Positions 36,791-48,300 of a DNA stretch of 64,000 nucleotides are shown piece by piece. The notes under the pieces are model-generated. The model did not search any database, was not told the origin of the DNA, and saw nothing but the letters and a program-made list of their open reading frames with translations. Made by a program: the position numbers and the translations under genes. Source of the DNA: Haliclona indistincta (taxonomy: Eukaryota; Porifera; Demospongiae; Haplosclerida; Chalinidae); assembly GCA_964017065.1 (NCBI GenBank), contig OZ024784.1, positions 10,211,152 through 10,275,151 of the forward strand. Direction: 5' to 3'. Each line of letters opens with the position of its first letter. Position 1 is the first letter of the stretch.

Positions 36791-38183
36791 AATGCGCATC
36801 GAATGCGAATCGAGTCAATCCACCTCGCTATAGGACACTTGCTTTGACTTGTTCAGCTTGCGTACGGCTGCACGCAAAGAGTGGAGAGCGGTAGTGAAGT
36901 GTGAGAAGCGTTGATAGCTGCATGGTGTGACTGTCAGCCGACTATGTAATACATGTAGTACATGTACAAGCAACTCAGCCTGAGATTTCTGCTTGAGCGT
37001 AACTCGTAAGAAATGAATCAGAGGTTAAACTCACTAACTATACTGGCAGAGTTTAGTCTAACAGCGCACGCTGATCTTTACGCTGGAACTAAGTTAACGT
37101 TCTAACAACAGCCTTGCTGTAAACATCTACTCATACTGCACACCCACAGCCACACCCCTTCGTTGCACCGGCGTAGACTACATGCTGCCTGGATACAAAC
37201 AACGGTTATAAGTCATGTTATGGTGACCTAAGCTAAGGGTAGAGTTATTGTCCGTCACCAAGAGAGCTAGTAATTCCTATGAGCTTGATTCAGTAGTCTG
37301 CACACGATGAGCCTGAGCGAGTGGCACGTGACCTACAGCTAGTCTTTGAGGGCTACACAGCAGAACACAGATCAGACTACGTTGGGCAACTCTATAGAAG
37401 TGAGCTCCATGCCACGGTTCAAGCTGAACAAGTCAAATCAAGTCTTTTTCCGTTTGACGTTCCATTCCATATTCCATTCCGCCGTTCCATTCCATTCCAC
37501 GTTCCGCGTTTTATACCTACCCTCGCTATGTGGATTCAATGCGCATCGAACCGAATCGCGTGGGCGATACCGGAAGTCATGAATAATGAATGAATACACG
37601 TTTTCGAACAATGGCTGCTGGAAAGACGATCGACGGTCTCTCTGTCCTCGACGCTCGTGTATTCGTCCTCTGGCAGTGTTTCCTGTCCACAAGCGCTGCT
37701 GTGGAAGCAGCATAGCGGGTACAGCTACTGCAACACGTGAGCCGGCACGTGACCTAAACGGCGTTCTAATCGTGTTTCCAGAGTCTAGTGTGAACGCTCC
37801 CGATGCGCATTCAATTCGCATCGATAGTGAACGGTTCTCGACAGGTGCCAATGCGCATCATAACCGACTACAGTGTGAAAAGGCCTTTATTTACTCTAGC
37901 TAGGCGATCAAAAACGGTATCGAATTTTGCAAAACGGATACTTAGAATCTTAGGGAATGTTGTGATGAACATGCAGCGTGATTCTGAAGTCGAACAGCAG
38001 TTCCTCAGCAAATGAGACGTAAAAAATAAAGTTGTCCGCGAAATGTTTCACACTTTAGTTTAGCGCGCGAAACAGTTTTCTAGACTTTGTCGCCTACACG
38101 AGAGTTTAGTCGACATAGAAACTATCCAGATCGAATTTCTTGCTTGTAGGGTAGATAATTATCGTATTCTTGGCTGCAGGACT
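36791..38183. other. Intergenic, repeat-rich, GC-richer
   Basis: Contains CACGTGACCTA-like repeats (37325 and 37746), GATGCGCATTC/ATGCGCATCGAA motifs in several copies (36795, 37538, 37802, 37848) and a CATTCCA-rich patch at 37455-37505. Overlapping ORFs up to 137 codons occur on both strands but show no family signature; they follow from the higher GC. No gene is called. Confidence 0.4.
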
Positions 38184-38442
38184 AATACCGTAAGTGCTAC
38201 GTGCTACGTGTCCTTGTAAGAACAAGGACACGTAGCTTTAGATAGCCATGGATTAGCCGCTCGAACAAGGCTTGCCAGCACAGAAAACGTCTTCATAGGA
38301 CTATAAATTCAGTGAAGAAGCTGCAGAGAGTGTTTTCGTGGAGATTTTCGAGCTATAAGACGCAAACAGGCGTGTTTTTTGACCACACACACATATATAG
38401 ACGGACACAAACGCATAACCCTGGCGCATACTGCGCACGGGT
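38184..38442. mobile_element. Inserted element, copy 2
   Basis: Inverted relative of 15977-16392. It carries GGACACAAACGCATAACCCT and GGCGCATACTGCGCACGGGT on the plus strand, complementary to the other copy, plus a local hairpin at 38207-38236 (CTACGTGTCCTTG and complement). Confidence 0.75.
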
Positions 38443-38502
38443 AATAACGTGTAAAGCACAGTAACCTTGTAGCCTCGTACAGAGGTTTGCATGTTGCTAC
38501 GT

Positions 38503-38567
38503 ACAGCGCTTTAAATAGATCTTGCAACGCCACAGTCAAAGCGGAAGTAACACGTTTTCTTACTTTG

Positions 38568-38627
<60 letters not shown>

Positions 38628-38741
38628 CGCGTTTCATTTCAATTCTCTGATGTAGGCCCACACGTGACCAGCCGTGTTTGATTGGTCAACGTATTACTTC
38701 CGCTTTGTCTGTGGCGTTGCAAGATCGATTCAAAGCGCTGT
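38503..38741. mobile_element. Foldback element with AATC microsatellite core
   Basis: Arms 38503-38575 and 38680-38741 are inverted copies: ATCTTGCAACGCCACAG and AAAGCGGAAGTAA against their complements. The core starts with about 14 AATC units (38570-38627), whose first units belong to the arm, so the microsatellite probably grew from the arm end. Confidence 0.8.
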
Positions 38742-39162
38742 CGCCTTCACCAAACAATTTACTGCTAGCGCATGCGCACAGTACGTTTTCTGTACAATTG
38801 GTAAACAAAAACACGCTATGCGCATGCGTAATAGTGCTAGCCATCGCGGATGGAGTGACGAGCTCGCCCTGTGAATATTGAGCACGATCGATTGTAAACA
38901 GTTTTTCTTTAGTTGTGTGAAAGGTACGAAGCTAAAACTGGTCAAGCAAGCTCATCTGCCATCTGTGCAGGTATTTATGCGATGATCTCGCCGAGCGCTG
39001 CTCGCGTTTAAGTGGCAATAAAAACGTGATAGCGTGGGCGAGATGATTAAGGGGCGGGGAGACATAACTCACGAGATCTTGTTCTTGCAAACTACAGCTC
39101 AGAAAGCTCTTGCACGCATTCCTTGACGTTTGCGAGTGTGAAGAAGCGCTATCAAACAATGC

Positions 39163-39186
39163 AATTATTATTATTATTATTATTTT
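39163..39186. repeat. (ATT)n microsatellite
   Basis: About 8 ATT units in the upstream region of receptor D. Confidence 0.9.
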
Positions 39187-39609
39187 TATTGATAACACAC
39201 CAACACAGCTGCATAATTATAATTATGAAGTTAGAATAGTCCGGAGCATTAGTTCAGAAATGCTTGCTGAACGTCTACGGTTGTTTGCGAAGATCTTGCA
39301 TAGCGAAAGCGGAAGTGTGACGCTGGCCAATCAAATTCAATAAAAGTGGGGGAAATGGAGCATGCGCAGACAGTTTGTACCATGCATGCGGTATGTACGG
39401 CCGGAAGCCCAGAGCGGACATTCCACTTTCCATTTTCTAGTTCCAGTTTCCACTTTCCATTTTGTAAAAAGCAAGGCAAAAACTGTAGAGCACACGTTGA
39501 AAGATGCATATTTAGCTTTAACCAGTAACCAGAGAGCGCATTATTACGGAAGCCCAGAGCGGACATTCCACAGCACAGGTCATTCCAGGCTTCCAGCGCG
39601 ATAAACACG

Positions 39610-39713
39610 TAGCCTCGTCCCCAGTCCCTCATTCAAAAGAGGGCCTGGTATACACTGACTACGGAAGCCCATGCCATGGCTCTTTTCTGAAAAAGAGCCT
39701 GGGAACGAGGCTA
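39610..39713. mobile_element. Short relative of the TAGCCTCG MITE
   Basis: Begins TAGCCTCGTCCCCAG and ends CTGGGAACGAGGCTA, with an inner hairpin. The ends match the 9-bp-TSD element at 56598-57146, and nearby GGAGCATGCGCAGACAG (39356) is shared with that element too. No target duplication was found here. Confidence 0.6.
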
Positions 39714-40184
39714 ACACACACCGGTGTCATAGCCGGTGTGCCATTAAGTGGCTCCGCCCACCGAGGCATAATGACCTCACGTCACACGCGCGCTATGTTT
39801 ATGCTCTCACACGTTACGTTTACGCTGAAAACGCGGCTCGGCAGCTACCTTACATTTGTATTGAGAAATCAGTTCTCTCATGCTCAACGAAAAGGTTTTG
39901 TTTGCCTTGCCTGTATAATTATTATCGTAAACTGGTCTATCATGCACATAGTAAGCTTATTTCAAATAATGAATAATTTTGGTAATAATTAGTGCTGCTA
40001 AGAGGCATGTACTGTTTGTTGTTAACATTATAGATCGTATTATGTAGTGTTGTATACATTATGCAATTTGATCGGAGCTGCACCGAGCAGTAGTGAACGT
40101 ACCAGCTACATGTACGCAAGACACCCGACCTAGTACTATTTAGTCGAGTGTAGTCTGAAGTCGGGCCACGCCCAAACACGTACA

Positions 40185-43100
40185 ATGTCGCCCAGTTGCT
40201 CCTTTCTCGCGATCCTGTTGTTAATCTCTACCTGCTACAAGAAGTCTGTATGTTCGACAAATACCTCCCTGTGTAGTGGTGATGGCACAATTGAAGGACC
40301 ACCGAAAACACTCTACTTTGCATTCATGACAGCATTTAGTGGTAGTTTTGTCTCGTCAGGGACCATTCCTGCAGTGGATCTAGCTGTAGAGCGAGTTAAC
40401 AACGACTCATTGCTATTGCAAAACTACAAACTACACTATAATATGGCTATTGATACGGAGGTACGTATCTAGTCTACATTACCAGTATAATCAAATGAGT
40501 TAATATAGTGTGACAGGAGCACTTCACTGACTGCTTTTTTCAACACGGTGAGATCAGGTCCTCCACATCCTTTGGCTATACTAGGCATGGGATGTGCTGT
40601 AGCAACAGAGCCGGTGGCAGAAATAAATGACAAGTGGAAACTGCCAATGGTATAATTATAATCATGATTACAATAGCCCTGTATAAATAATACTGCTGAA
40701 CACAGGATGACTCTTACAATTTGTGCAATGGTATAATCATGTTTAACCTTTGTAGTTAGGATTGTTGTATGGCTTTTTCACCCACTGTATGACATATATG
40801 GCTTTCCTTATCATGCATGCATTAGTTATTTTGATAAGTGTAGTGATAGCCACAAACCACAAACACTATATATTTAACATGCAGATGGGATATGTTGCTG
40901 CTGCACCTTCACTCAGCGACAGAAGTTTGTTCAAGTCTTACTATCGTACTTACCCTTCTGACGCTAGTTTTGTTCCTGCATTGATGTCATTGATTGAATT
41001 CTACAAATGGAAAAATCTACTTATTATAACTGAGAATGCTAATACATTCATAACAGTAAGCAAGCATAGTTACAGCATGCAATGTAGTCATCAAGCTATA
41101 ACTACTATGAACAAGCTATTATACATGTACAACATGAGAATTGCATGAGCGTAATTTTGTTTGTATAATTTATATGAGTTATTATTAGCATGAGCATAAT
41201 AGTTACTATTTATCGTACAATTATAATAATTATTGTTCACAATTCAAAACAATATACTTTCATTCAATTGTGCAGTTAAGTTGTGTGTGATACAAAGAAC
41301 ACAACAATTTGTATGCTTGCACTTTTAGAATGACAGAATGCTCAAGAATTTATTGCCAGAAAGAGGTGTCAATATCAGTCCTGAATCAACTACATTTATT
41401 ATTGATGAAACTGATAACACTGTTGAGCAGAAAATTGAACAAATTGTGGTAAGTTACAATGTATGTATAATAAATAATTACTGTTGTCTTCTTAGACTGA
41501 CAGGGATACTGATGATTCTCATATCATCTTTGTCAATACATTTGAAACAAAAGCTCGTGTAATTCTTTGTAAAGTAAGAGCAATTATACTCTGTATCATA
41601 CAGATACAATAATTATTATGACACCAAGTACATGTACTGCTAACTGGAGCGTATATTGAGATAGCGTAGTATAGCGTAGCGGCCACACACTTGATAAAAA
41701 AATTGGAAATCTGCTCCCTAAGGATCGTCGTTTCCAGCAACTGCCTAAGCCTACTTCTGACAGCAGCTGGATTACACAAAATGCATCAAATGTATTTTGC
41801 AAACGCAAGTGCTTTTATCTAGCCTGCGTTCTTAAGGACAAACAGAAGTGCACAAGTGCATTTTATCTGGCTGTACAATCACGTGATAACTATGGACGAA
41901 TACTGACAACTAAACCCTAAAAACCTTCCCTTAACTATGCAAAGTCAGGAGGAGGGTCATCCTAAACAGGGCCTTTGGCCCTAGCTAAAGATCGTCGGGA
42001 AGGTGCAAAGCTTTGGCTTAGGCAGTTGCGTGGGCAGGCTAGCTGATGTGTCGAAGGTGCGAATTGACCAACCCACTCAGGGTTCTGGGGTGCTAAGTAA
42101 AAGACGCTTTTACAGCTTGTGCACGAGCTCGTGGCAATCGTCTGGAAGTCGTGTGTGTAGAAAGTTGCTGCTTGCCTCCAGGAGCCTCAGCTCCAGCCAA
42201 AAACCAACCTGACGGTAGTAGCTCGATGTCTATCTTTAGTAACGCGTCCATCATGTGTATCTAGATTTTCAATTTTTAATCAAATGTATGGGCCCTTCCC
42301 ACTCCTACTCTTAATACTTCGTTATCTCCTGGTGCTAAGTAAATCAAACAATAAGAATGTATCGAAATTAAAATAATGTTGGAACAGAACAAAATACTCT
42401 ACCTCCATTCGATACTGACTTTTTACAAGAAGAATGCTGCCGTGTATGCTTGCATTGCATGGGTGCTGGTGCTAAAGATCTGCATGGATGCATTGTCTGC
42501 TGCTACATAGAGCTGTTCACAATTATATTCTTGATACTTAAAATAAGTCAAAGATAAAGACACCAGCCTTGATCTATATCATATCTATTTGGCTAGTACT
42601 ATTCCTGATTGGCTAACTAGGACTAGTACTAATATTTTCGTACAACTATTTAACTATGAAATTGATGCATGCATGCTGCAGATCAAGAGCCTATAATTAT
42701 ACTCACTTTTTTTTACAGTTTTACAGATTAGGACTCACAGCCCAAAACTATGTATTTATCACCCATGGCTGGTATCAGACTAGATGGTGGAGTGAAAGCA
42801 TGAGTTATAAAATTCCTTGCTCCGATGCTGAAATGATTAAAATGCTACAAGGAGTAATTGCTGTGCATCAGTTTCCAATTGCAAGAAACAATTCTATCCC
42901 TACGGCTAGTGGTTTGGTGAGCATGTGATACAACTATACTTTTTGCATTAAAATCTTTTTCTGCTTTAAAAGTCAGCAGATGAATTTGGCCACTTATACA
43001 GAGAAAGACTCCTGCAACATCCAAGCTTAAATTATCAATTTGAGGCAACCTATGCCTTTGATGCAGTTTGGGCTCTAGCATTAGCAATAGACAATGCCTC

Positions 43101-45090
43101 CCGGTCATTGAGCACTGGTGATATTGGTTACTGTAACAACACAAGAGTGACTGAGAACATTCCATTAGAGAACTACACATTCTACAATGACAGAATTGAA
43201 TGTCTCCTCAACAGAAGTTTGAACAATATGGAGTTTGAAGGAGTCTCTGTAAGCATGCAAGCCCAACGCTAGCAATAGATTTTACACTGTTCACATTATG
43301 CTCAGGGTTATGTGCAGTTTGATGAGAATGGAACTCGTGTACAAGATGATGTCTACATTCAACAGTATCGCAGAGATCAACACTCCTCCAATGAACTATC
43401 AAGAGTGATTTTTGGTATCATCAATTCATACTCCTTTACTTACGTTGCTAATGAAACCAATTCTAGTGTTTGGCCAGGTAGCTATGCATTATCCTCTCAC
43501 TGATAGCTATATTTTTATCACTCAGATGGTATACCACCTGATGGAATTCCAATAAAAGTTTTCAATGGAGCTCAAATAACAGTTACAATATTCCTAGATA
43601 TACTTGCAGTCATTGGTATCATTTTTGCATTGTATTGTCTAGCTTTTAATGTTGTATTCAGAAACAGAAGGTTAGTGACGTGCACTTTGTGGTCGTTGTC
43701 ATGATCTGCTTTGTTCTCTCACTTTCAGAATTGTTAAACTCACTAGCCCCTTACTAAACTATTTTACAGTAGTAGGGGGCATAATGTTGTATCTGTCTGT
43801 CATTGCATATACACTACCAGGATTTAGTGATGATATCAACAAAATTAAATGCTTTGTAGGTTGACTCAGATTTTATTATAATATAATGTTCACTAAATTT
43901 CAGGCTGGTAGTGGTTTCTTTGCTGTTGGCTACACGGTAGCATTCAGTGCAGTACTAACAAAAATGTATCGAGTGTACTACATATTTCATAATCCTTCAT
44001 TAGGAAAGAAAGTATGTTGAGCAAAATTATTATTATTTGCACCAACTGATTGTGTATCCTAGGTGTTGAAAGATTGGTACCTACTACTAGTTGCCTTTGC
44101 AATTATTGCTGTGACCATTATATTGATTATCATTGAAAACACTGTGTCTGAAATAAGACCAAACCCAACAGAAGTACCTGATAGAGAAAGAGGTCAAGCC
44201 ATCAACGTAAGCCAATGTCAATCACTTTAGACTACACTGCTTATGAAATCATGTCCTGTGTTCACCATTCAGGCGCAGAATGTAACTGTAATATACTGTG
44301 TGTTTTCTTGCGGCGGATTCGAATTTTCACAGAAAGTTTTCCAAATAATTGTTCTAGTCTATTTGGTGATGTTGCAGGTTTGAAATTGAGCTGGCGCTGC
44401 TGCTGTGTATGACATCATTCATTTATTACAGGTTGTTGGAATTGTGTTTGCTATCCAGACACGTAAAGTGAAAGTAAAGGTCCTTAACGATGCTAAATGG
44501 ATAGCAGCTATTATCTACTCTTCCAGTCTGTGTGTTATTGTGATCATTCTATCAAAGTTTACTCTTACTGGATATCTTAATACTGAAACTGCACTAATAA
44601 ACACTGTTGTGCTGTTAGCAACCACAATATTCTTAGCACTTGCATTTGTTCCTAAGGTACTACTCATGCTCATTATTTATGCACAGAAAAATATACATAC
44701 TTCTCGCACAGATGGTAAACTTATATCAGGATCCAGATGGAGAGAAAGTGTTTCAAAAATCAGGCAGTTCAACATTTGCTACCTCACGTGGCAGTGTCAC
44801 TAAAACTGAAAGAAAGGTTAATCAATTATTTTTGTTGTTAATATACTTGGCACTGTGTGCATTAGTTGTCTATGGCAGCCTTTGGCTACACTGATGAAAA
44901 ATTTGATCTTGAACAACAAGTCGAAGAACTAGAACAGAAAAACACAACATTAGAGGCAAAGCTGATGAAGTGTAAATGTAACGAAGAGGTTTGCAAACGT
45001 AGTTTTTGATTTGTACACATTTTTAAATCCTTACAGAGTACAATAAATGAACCAATGCCAGCATCCAGCAGTGAGAACACAAAATTATGA
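40185..45090 (+). CDS. GABA-B-like receptor D (class C GPCR)
   Basis: Complete receptor, about 855 aa, the only receptor on the plus strand. Exons: 40185-40460, 40509-40649, 40885-41055, 41329-41448, 41496-41573, 42719-42916, 42973-43248, 43306-43477, 43526-43670, 43729-43855, 43904-44011, 44063-44206, 44273-44377, 44432-44656, 44712-44816, 44866-44988, 45037-45090. All junctions are GT-AG and in frame. A signal peptide (MSPSCSFLAILLLIS) precedes the Venus-flytrap domain (about 35-485; GYVAAAPSLSDR, ITHGWYQTRWW, QFEATYAFDAVWALA). Seven membrane segments (about 500-770) include IQTRKVKVKVLNDAKWI and FVPK. A clear coiled coil follows (LEQQVEELEQKNTTLEAKL), then a 17-residue tail. No sushi domains or RXR retention motif were seen. 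Gi/o coupling is expected from the family, and the coil predicts dimerisation. The 1.1-kb intron 5 carries repeat-like sequence. Part of exon 7 is nearly identical to receptor B. Confidence 0.94.
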
Positions 45091-45197
45091 AAGAACCATC
45101 AATTATTTGAGTGATAGACCATACACATGTACTGTAGTAGCTTGATTGATTTCCCACATTATTTATTTTAAAAAGAATTTTTTTACAAACTGAACAC

Positions 45198-45203
45198 AAT
45201 AAA
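45198..45203 (+). terminator. Poly(A) signal of receptor D
   Basis: AATAAA 108 bases after the stop of D. A minus-strand AATAAA at 45167-45162 is the best candidate for receptor E, so the two 3' ends would overlap by some tens of bases. Confidence 0.55.
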
Positions 45204-45371
45204 ACAATAATTTTGAGTGTAATTATAATTTTTAAATACACCATGCATCATAATTATCATTATAGTACAGTGAATGAACTGAACCAGGTGATTAACTTTG
45301 TATTAATGATAATCAACTGATAACTATTCAGTCTAGAGCTTTCACACAAAATAATAATAAAACATCTTTGT

Positions 45372-48300
45372 TCATACTTCAGCAAATGTCAAGTGCTTCT
45401 TTGTACCATTGCCAATGTCTTCATTCTGTTGTTTCTGCTGTTCAGCTATTTCCTTAGTAAGTAGGTCATCACAGCTCCCTTTGCCAGTAGGTGATTGGTT
45501 TGTTGGACTCGAGAGAGCGGAGTCTGGAGTAGACCCAGGAACAGGAGTTTCTGAGCTAGTAGTCGCAACACCCGAATCCGTTTGTTTAGGTGATGATGGT
45601 AGTCGGGCAACAATCATTCGTGGTGTATAGGAAGCAGTAACATTAAAAGAAGTCTGTTGAGCATCAGTTATTATCAAAGGAGCAGCACTGGTAGTTCGAC
45701 TCCTAGTATTATTGATTGTTGTGTCCAGTACATTGTTTGAAGAATTGAACCGTCGTCGAAACACAAACGGAGTGACAGGCTATAGAACAACATCATAATG
45801 ACAATGTTGTATGTGAAACATGTTGTTCTGATGAACAACATGTTGATTCATAATCTACCATACTGGTGAGTTATTAGGTACATTCGCTTATAAAGAGCGC
45901 TTTTCAATGCAAGCATACTGGGAGCTGTAGCAAAACATGACGATGTGCCTCTTTATGCGAGCAGCACCTAACAACACGCCAGTACGATGTCAAATCAAAT
46001 TGTTGCCATAAATAATTGATAGTAACATCCATTGCTGCACATTAAGGGTATTAGCTAGAAACTTTAGTCACAAAACAAACTAATAGATCGATCTACCAGT
46101 ATGCTAACACAATAGATCGATCTACCAGTATGCTAACACAATAGATCGATCTACCAGTATGCTAACACAATAGATCGATCTACCAGTATGCTAACACAAT
46201 AGATCGATCTACCAGTATGCTAACACAATAGATCGATCTACCAGTATGCTAACACAATAGATCGATCTACCAGTATGCTAACACAATAGATCGATCTACC
46301 AGTATGCTAACACAATAGATCGATCTACCAGTATGCTAACACAATAGATCGATCTACCAGTATGCTAACACAATAGATCGATCTACCAGTATGCTAACAC
46401 AATATGTCTACAAGAAGCTTGCATTTTATTTAGCTGGACTGCATCTAGCATTATGGCTTATGCAAAATGGCGTTTAACAATTAGCTCTTAGACGAACTAC
46501 TGCTATCATGATTGACAATGTATACACTTTGTCTGAATGTTTCATTATAAGCAGTACTCATAGAGTAGCTGAAGGAAAGAAACTCAATATCATCAATTCC
46601 AAGGCTAGTCACTTCAGTGTCACCGTACATGCGAGACACTGTTATAAACCAAAGATCTTGGCAATGATAGCACATATAAATTACAAATATTAATTTTATC
46701 AGGCTACATAGCTCAGTATTCTGTATTATAATTATTGTCACGGTTCCATTCAGAAGGGGGCGGAGGGGAATTATTTTGACACTATCCACTGTTATACAAT
46801 TTCATCTATTTTCAGAAGTGTCCAAATACAATTTTACTAAGCTTGGATGAAACACAAATTGTTATAGCCTTACCTCATGTTTCTTAAGTCTTTCCTCTAG
46901 TTCTTTTATTCTGATCGTCATTGCAGACACTCTTTCTCGATCCACAGTATCTAGGTTGTTACCTGACATGAATGACGGCTGGCTGTTGCTGCGCTCAAAT
47001 ATATGCTCTCCTTTTGGGTCCTTAATTAGCCTAACTACCTGTTAGAGACAAACATTAAAATATTCTTTGTCCATTGAAACAATCGTTAATATTGTTATGT
47101 TTGATCCATTGCAAGTATTATAGTCACATGGCTTTCACATAAAAGCCACTACATGTATAAACAAGCATTATTACCTTAGGTACGAACAAGAACAGTTGAG
47201 TCACAGTGGCAAAGAGGAATAGGCAAAAACTGAACACACCAGCATCAGCATTGAGAAACCTCTCCAGTACAAACACACCAATCAACAAAATCAACCAGAT
47301 ACCAGTAGTGATGTAAATGATGATCGAAACCTCTTTTGTGTCATTGAGTGTTTTGATACGAACTTTACGGGTCGCAAAAGCAAAGAATAATGCTGAGACC
47401 TGAGTAGACAGTATGATGAGAAATATCACTGCAATCCAGAAAGTAGAATTGGGAGAATCACAAACAAGGTTTTCAAATTGAACAGTCACATTATGTTCCT
47501 AAGTGAAAGACTTGTAATTAGCAATAATGAAAATTATTGCGATAACTAACATCTCTAATGAATGGTCGTTCATTGTCAGGTACTGTTTGAGGACCATAGT
47601 CATCCACGCCAAGCCAAATGCTGACATACACGGCCATTACAGTAGCCATAGCCAATATTATTAAAAACAACTGCCAGTCATGTATAGTCTATAGGTAAAG
47701 ACAGAATTAGTTCAAGATCATAAATTTAGTATGTATCAGAGTTCATGTTACATTCTGTATTATTTCCTTGTTATTGTGGGTCAATGGCAGATTTCTTTCC
47801 TTTGTTGCTAATCTACCATTCCTACGTTCTTTTGATTTCGTTTGTGTTGGCTTGTGTTCTCATTAGTGAGGATTAAAGGCATTTGTGTAGTTCAAGATGA
47901 TGGGCCTCTTGGCTAGTCATTTACTTTTGGTGATGGTCTTTCGTGTGCCTTAGAAACCCATAATAAGCTAGAAATATCTGAAATCCTGCCAATTTGGTTC
48001 ACTAAAAACTAAGTTTAAAAGGTACTTGCCAGGAGAATTTTACAACTGTATACGTGTATACATTGTAATTCATCATAATTGCCATATTATATTTTGCCCA
48101 TTCGTACAATAGGGTTGCACTACCATGTGACCTTAATACTACTCTCAAGCTTACTCTTTTCTTTTTATTTGGGGATAGATTCCTGAATATGAAAAATACA
48201 CGTCCCATTTTGCAAGAAATTGTTCCAAATAACAAAACACAGCCAACCGACTGAGCAAAAGCACGAACCTGGAGAGAAACAAATTATTATAATTTTAATA

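Noticed and set aside
36648..36799. N-terminal part of the 144-codon ORF ending at 36365
   Set aside because: The first about 50 codons belong to the host MITE and flank; only the part downstream of the target duplication is reverse transcriptase-derived.
37321..37903. ORFs up to 137 codons on both strands near 37.4-37.9 kb
   Set aside because: Overlapping on both strands in a GC-richer repeat block, with low-complexity CATTCCA runs and no recognisable domain.
46082..46400. CRISPR-like array
   Set aside because: Repeats are directly adjacent with no spacers, and the context is a eukaryotic intron.
46481..46690. Candidate extra exon of receptor E on the minus strand (MYGDTEVTSLGIDDIEFLSF)
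   Set aside because: The composition looks coding and it ends in a stop, but no acceptor in the needed phase precedes it and the known exons join without it. It could be an alternative C-terminus; RNA evidence would decide.
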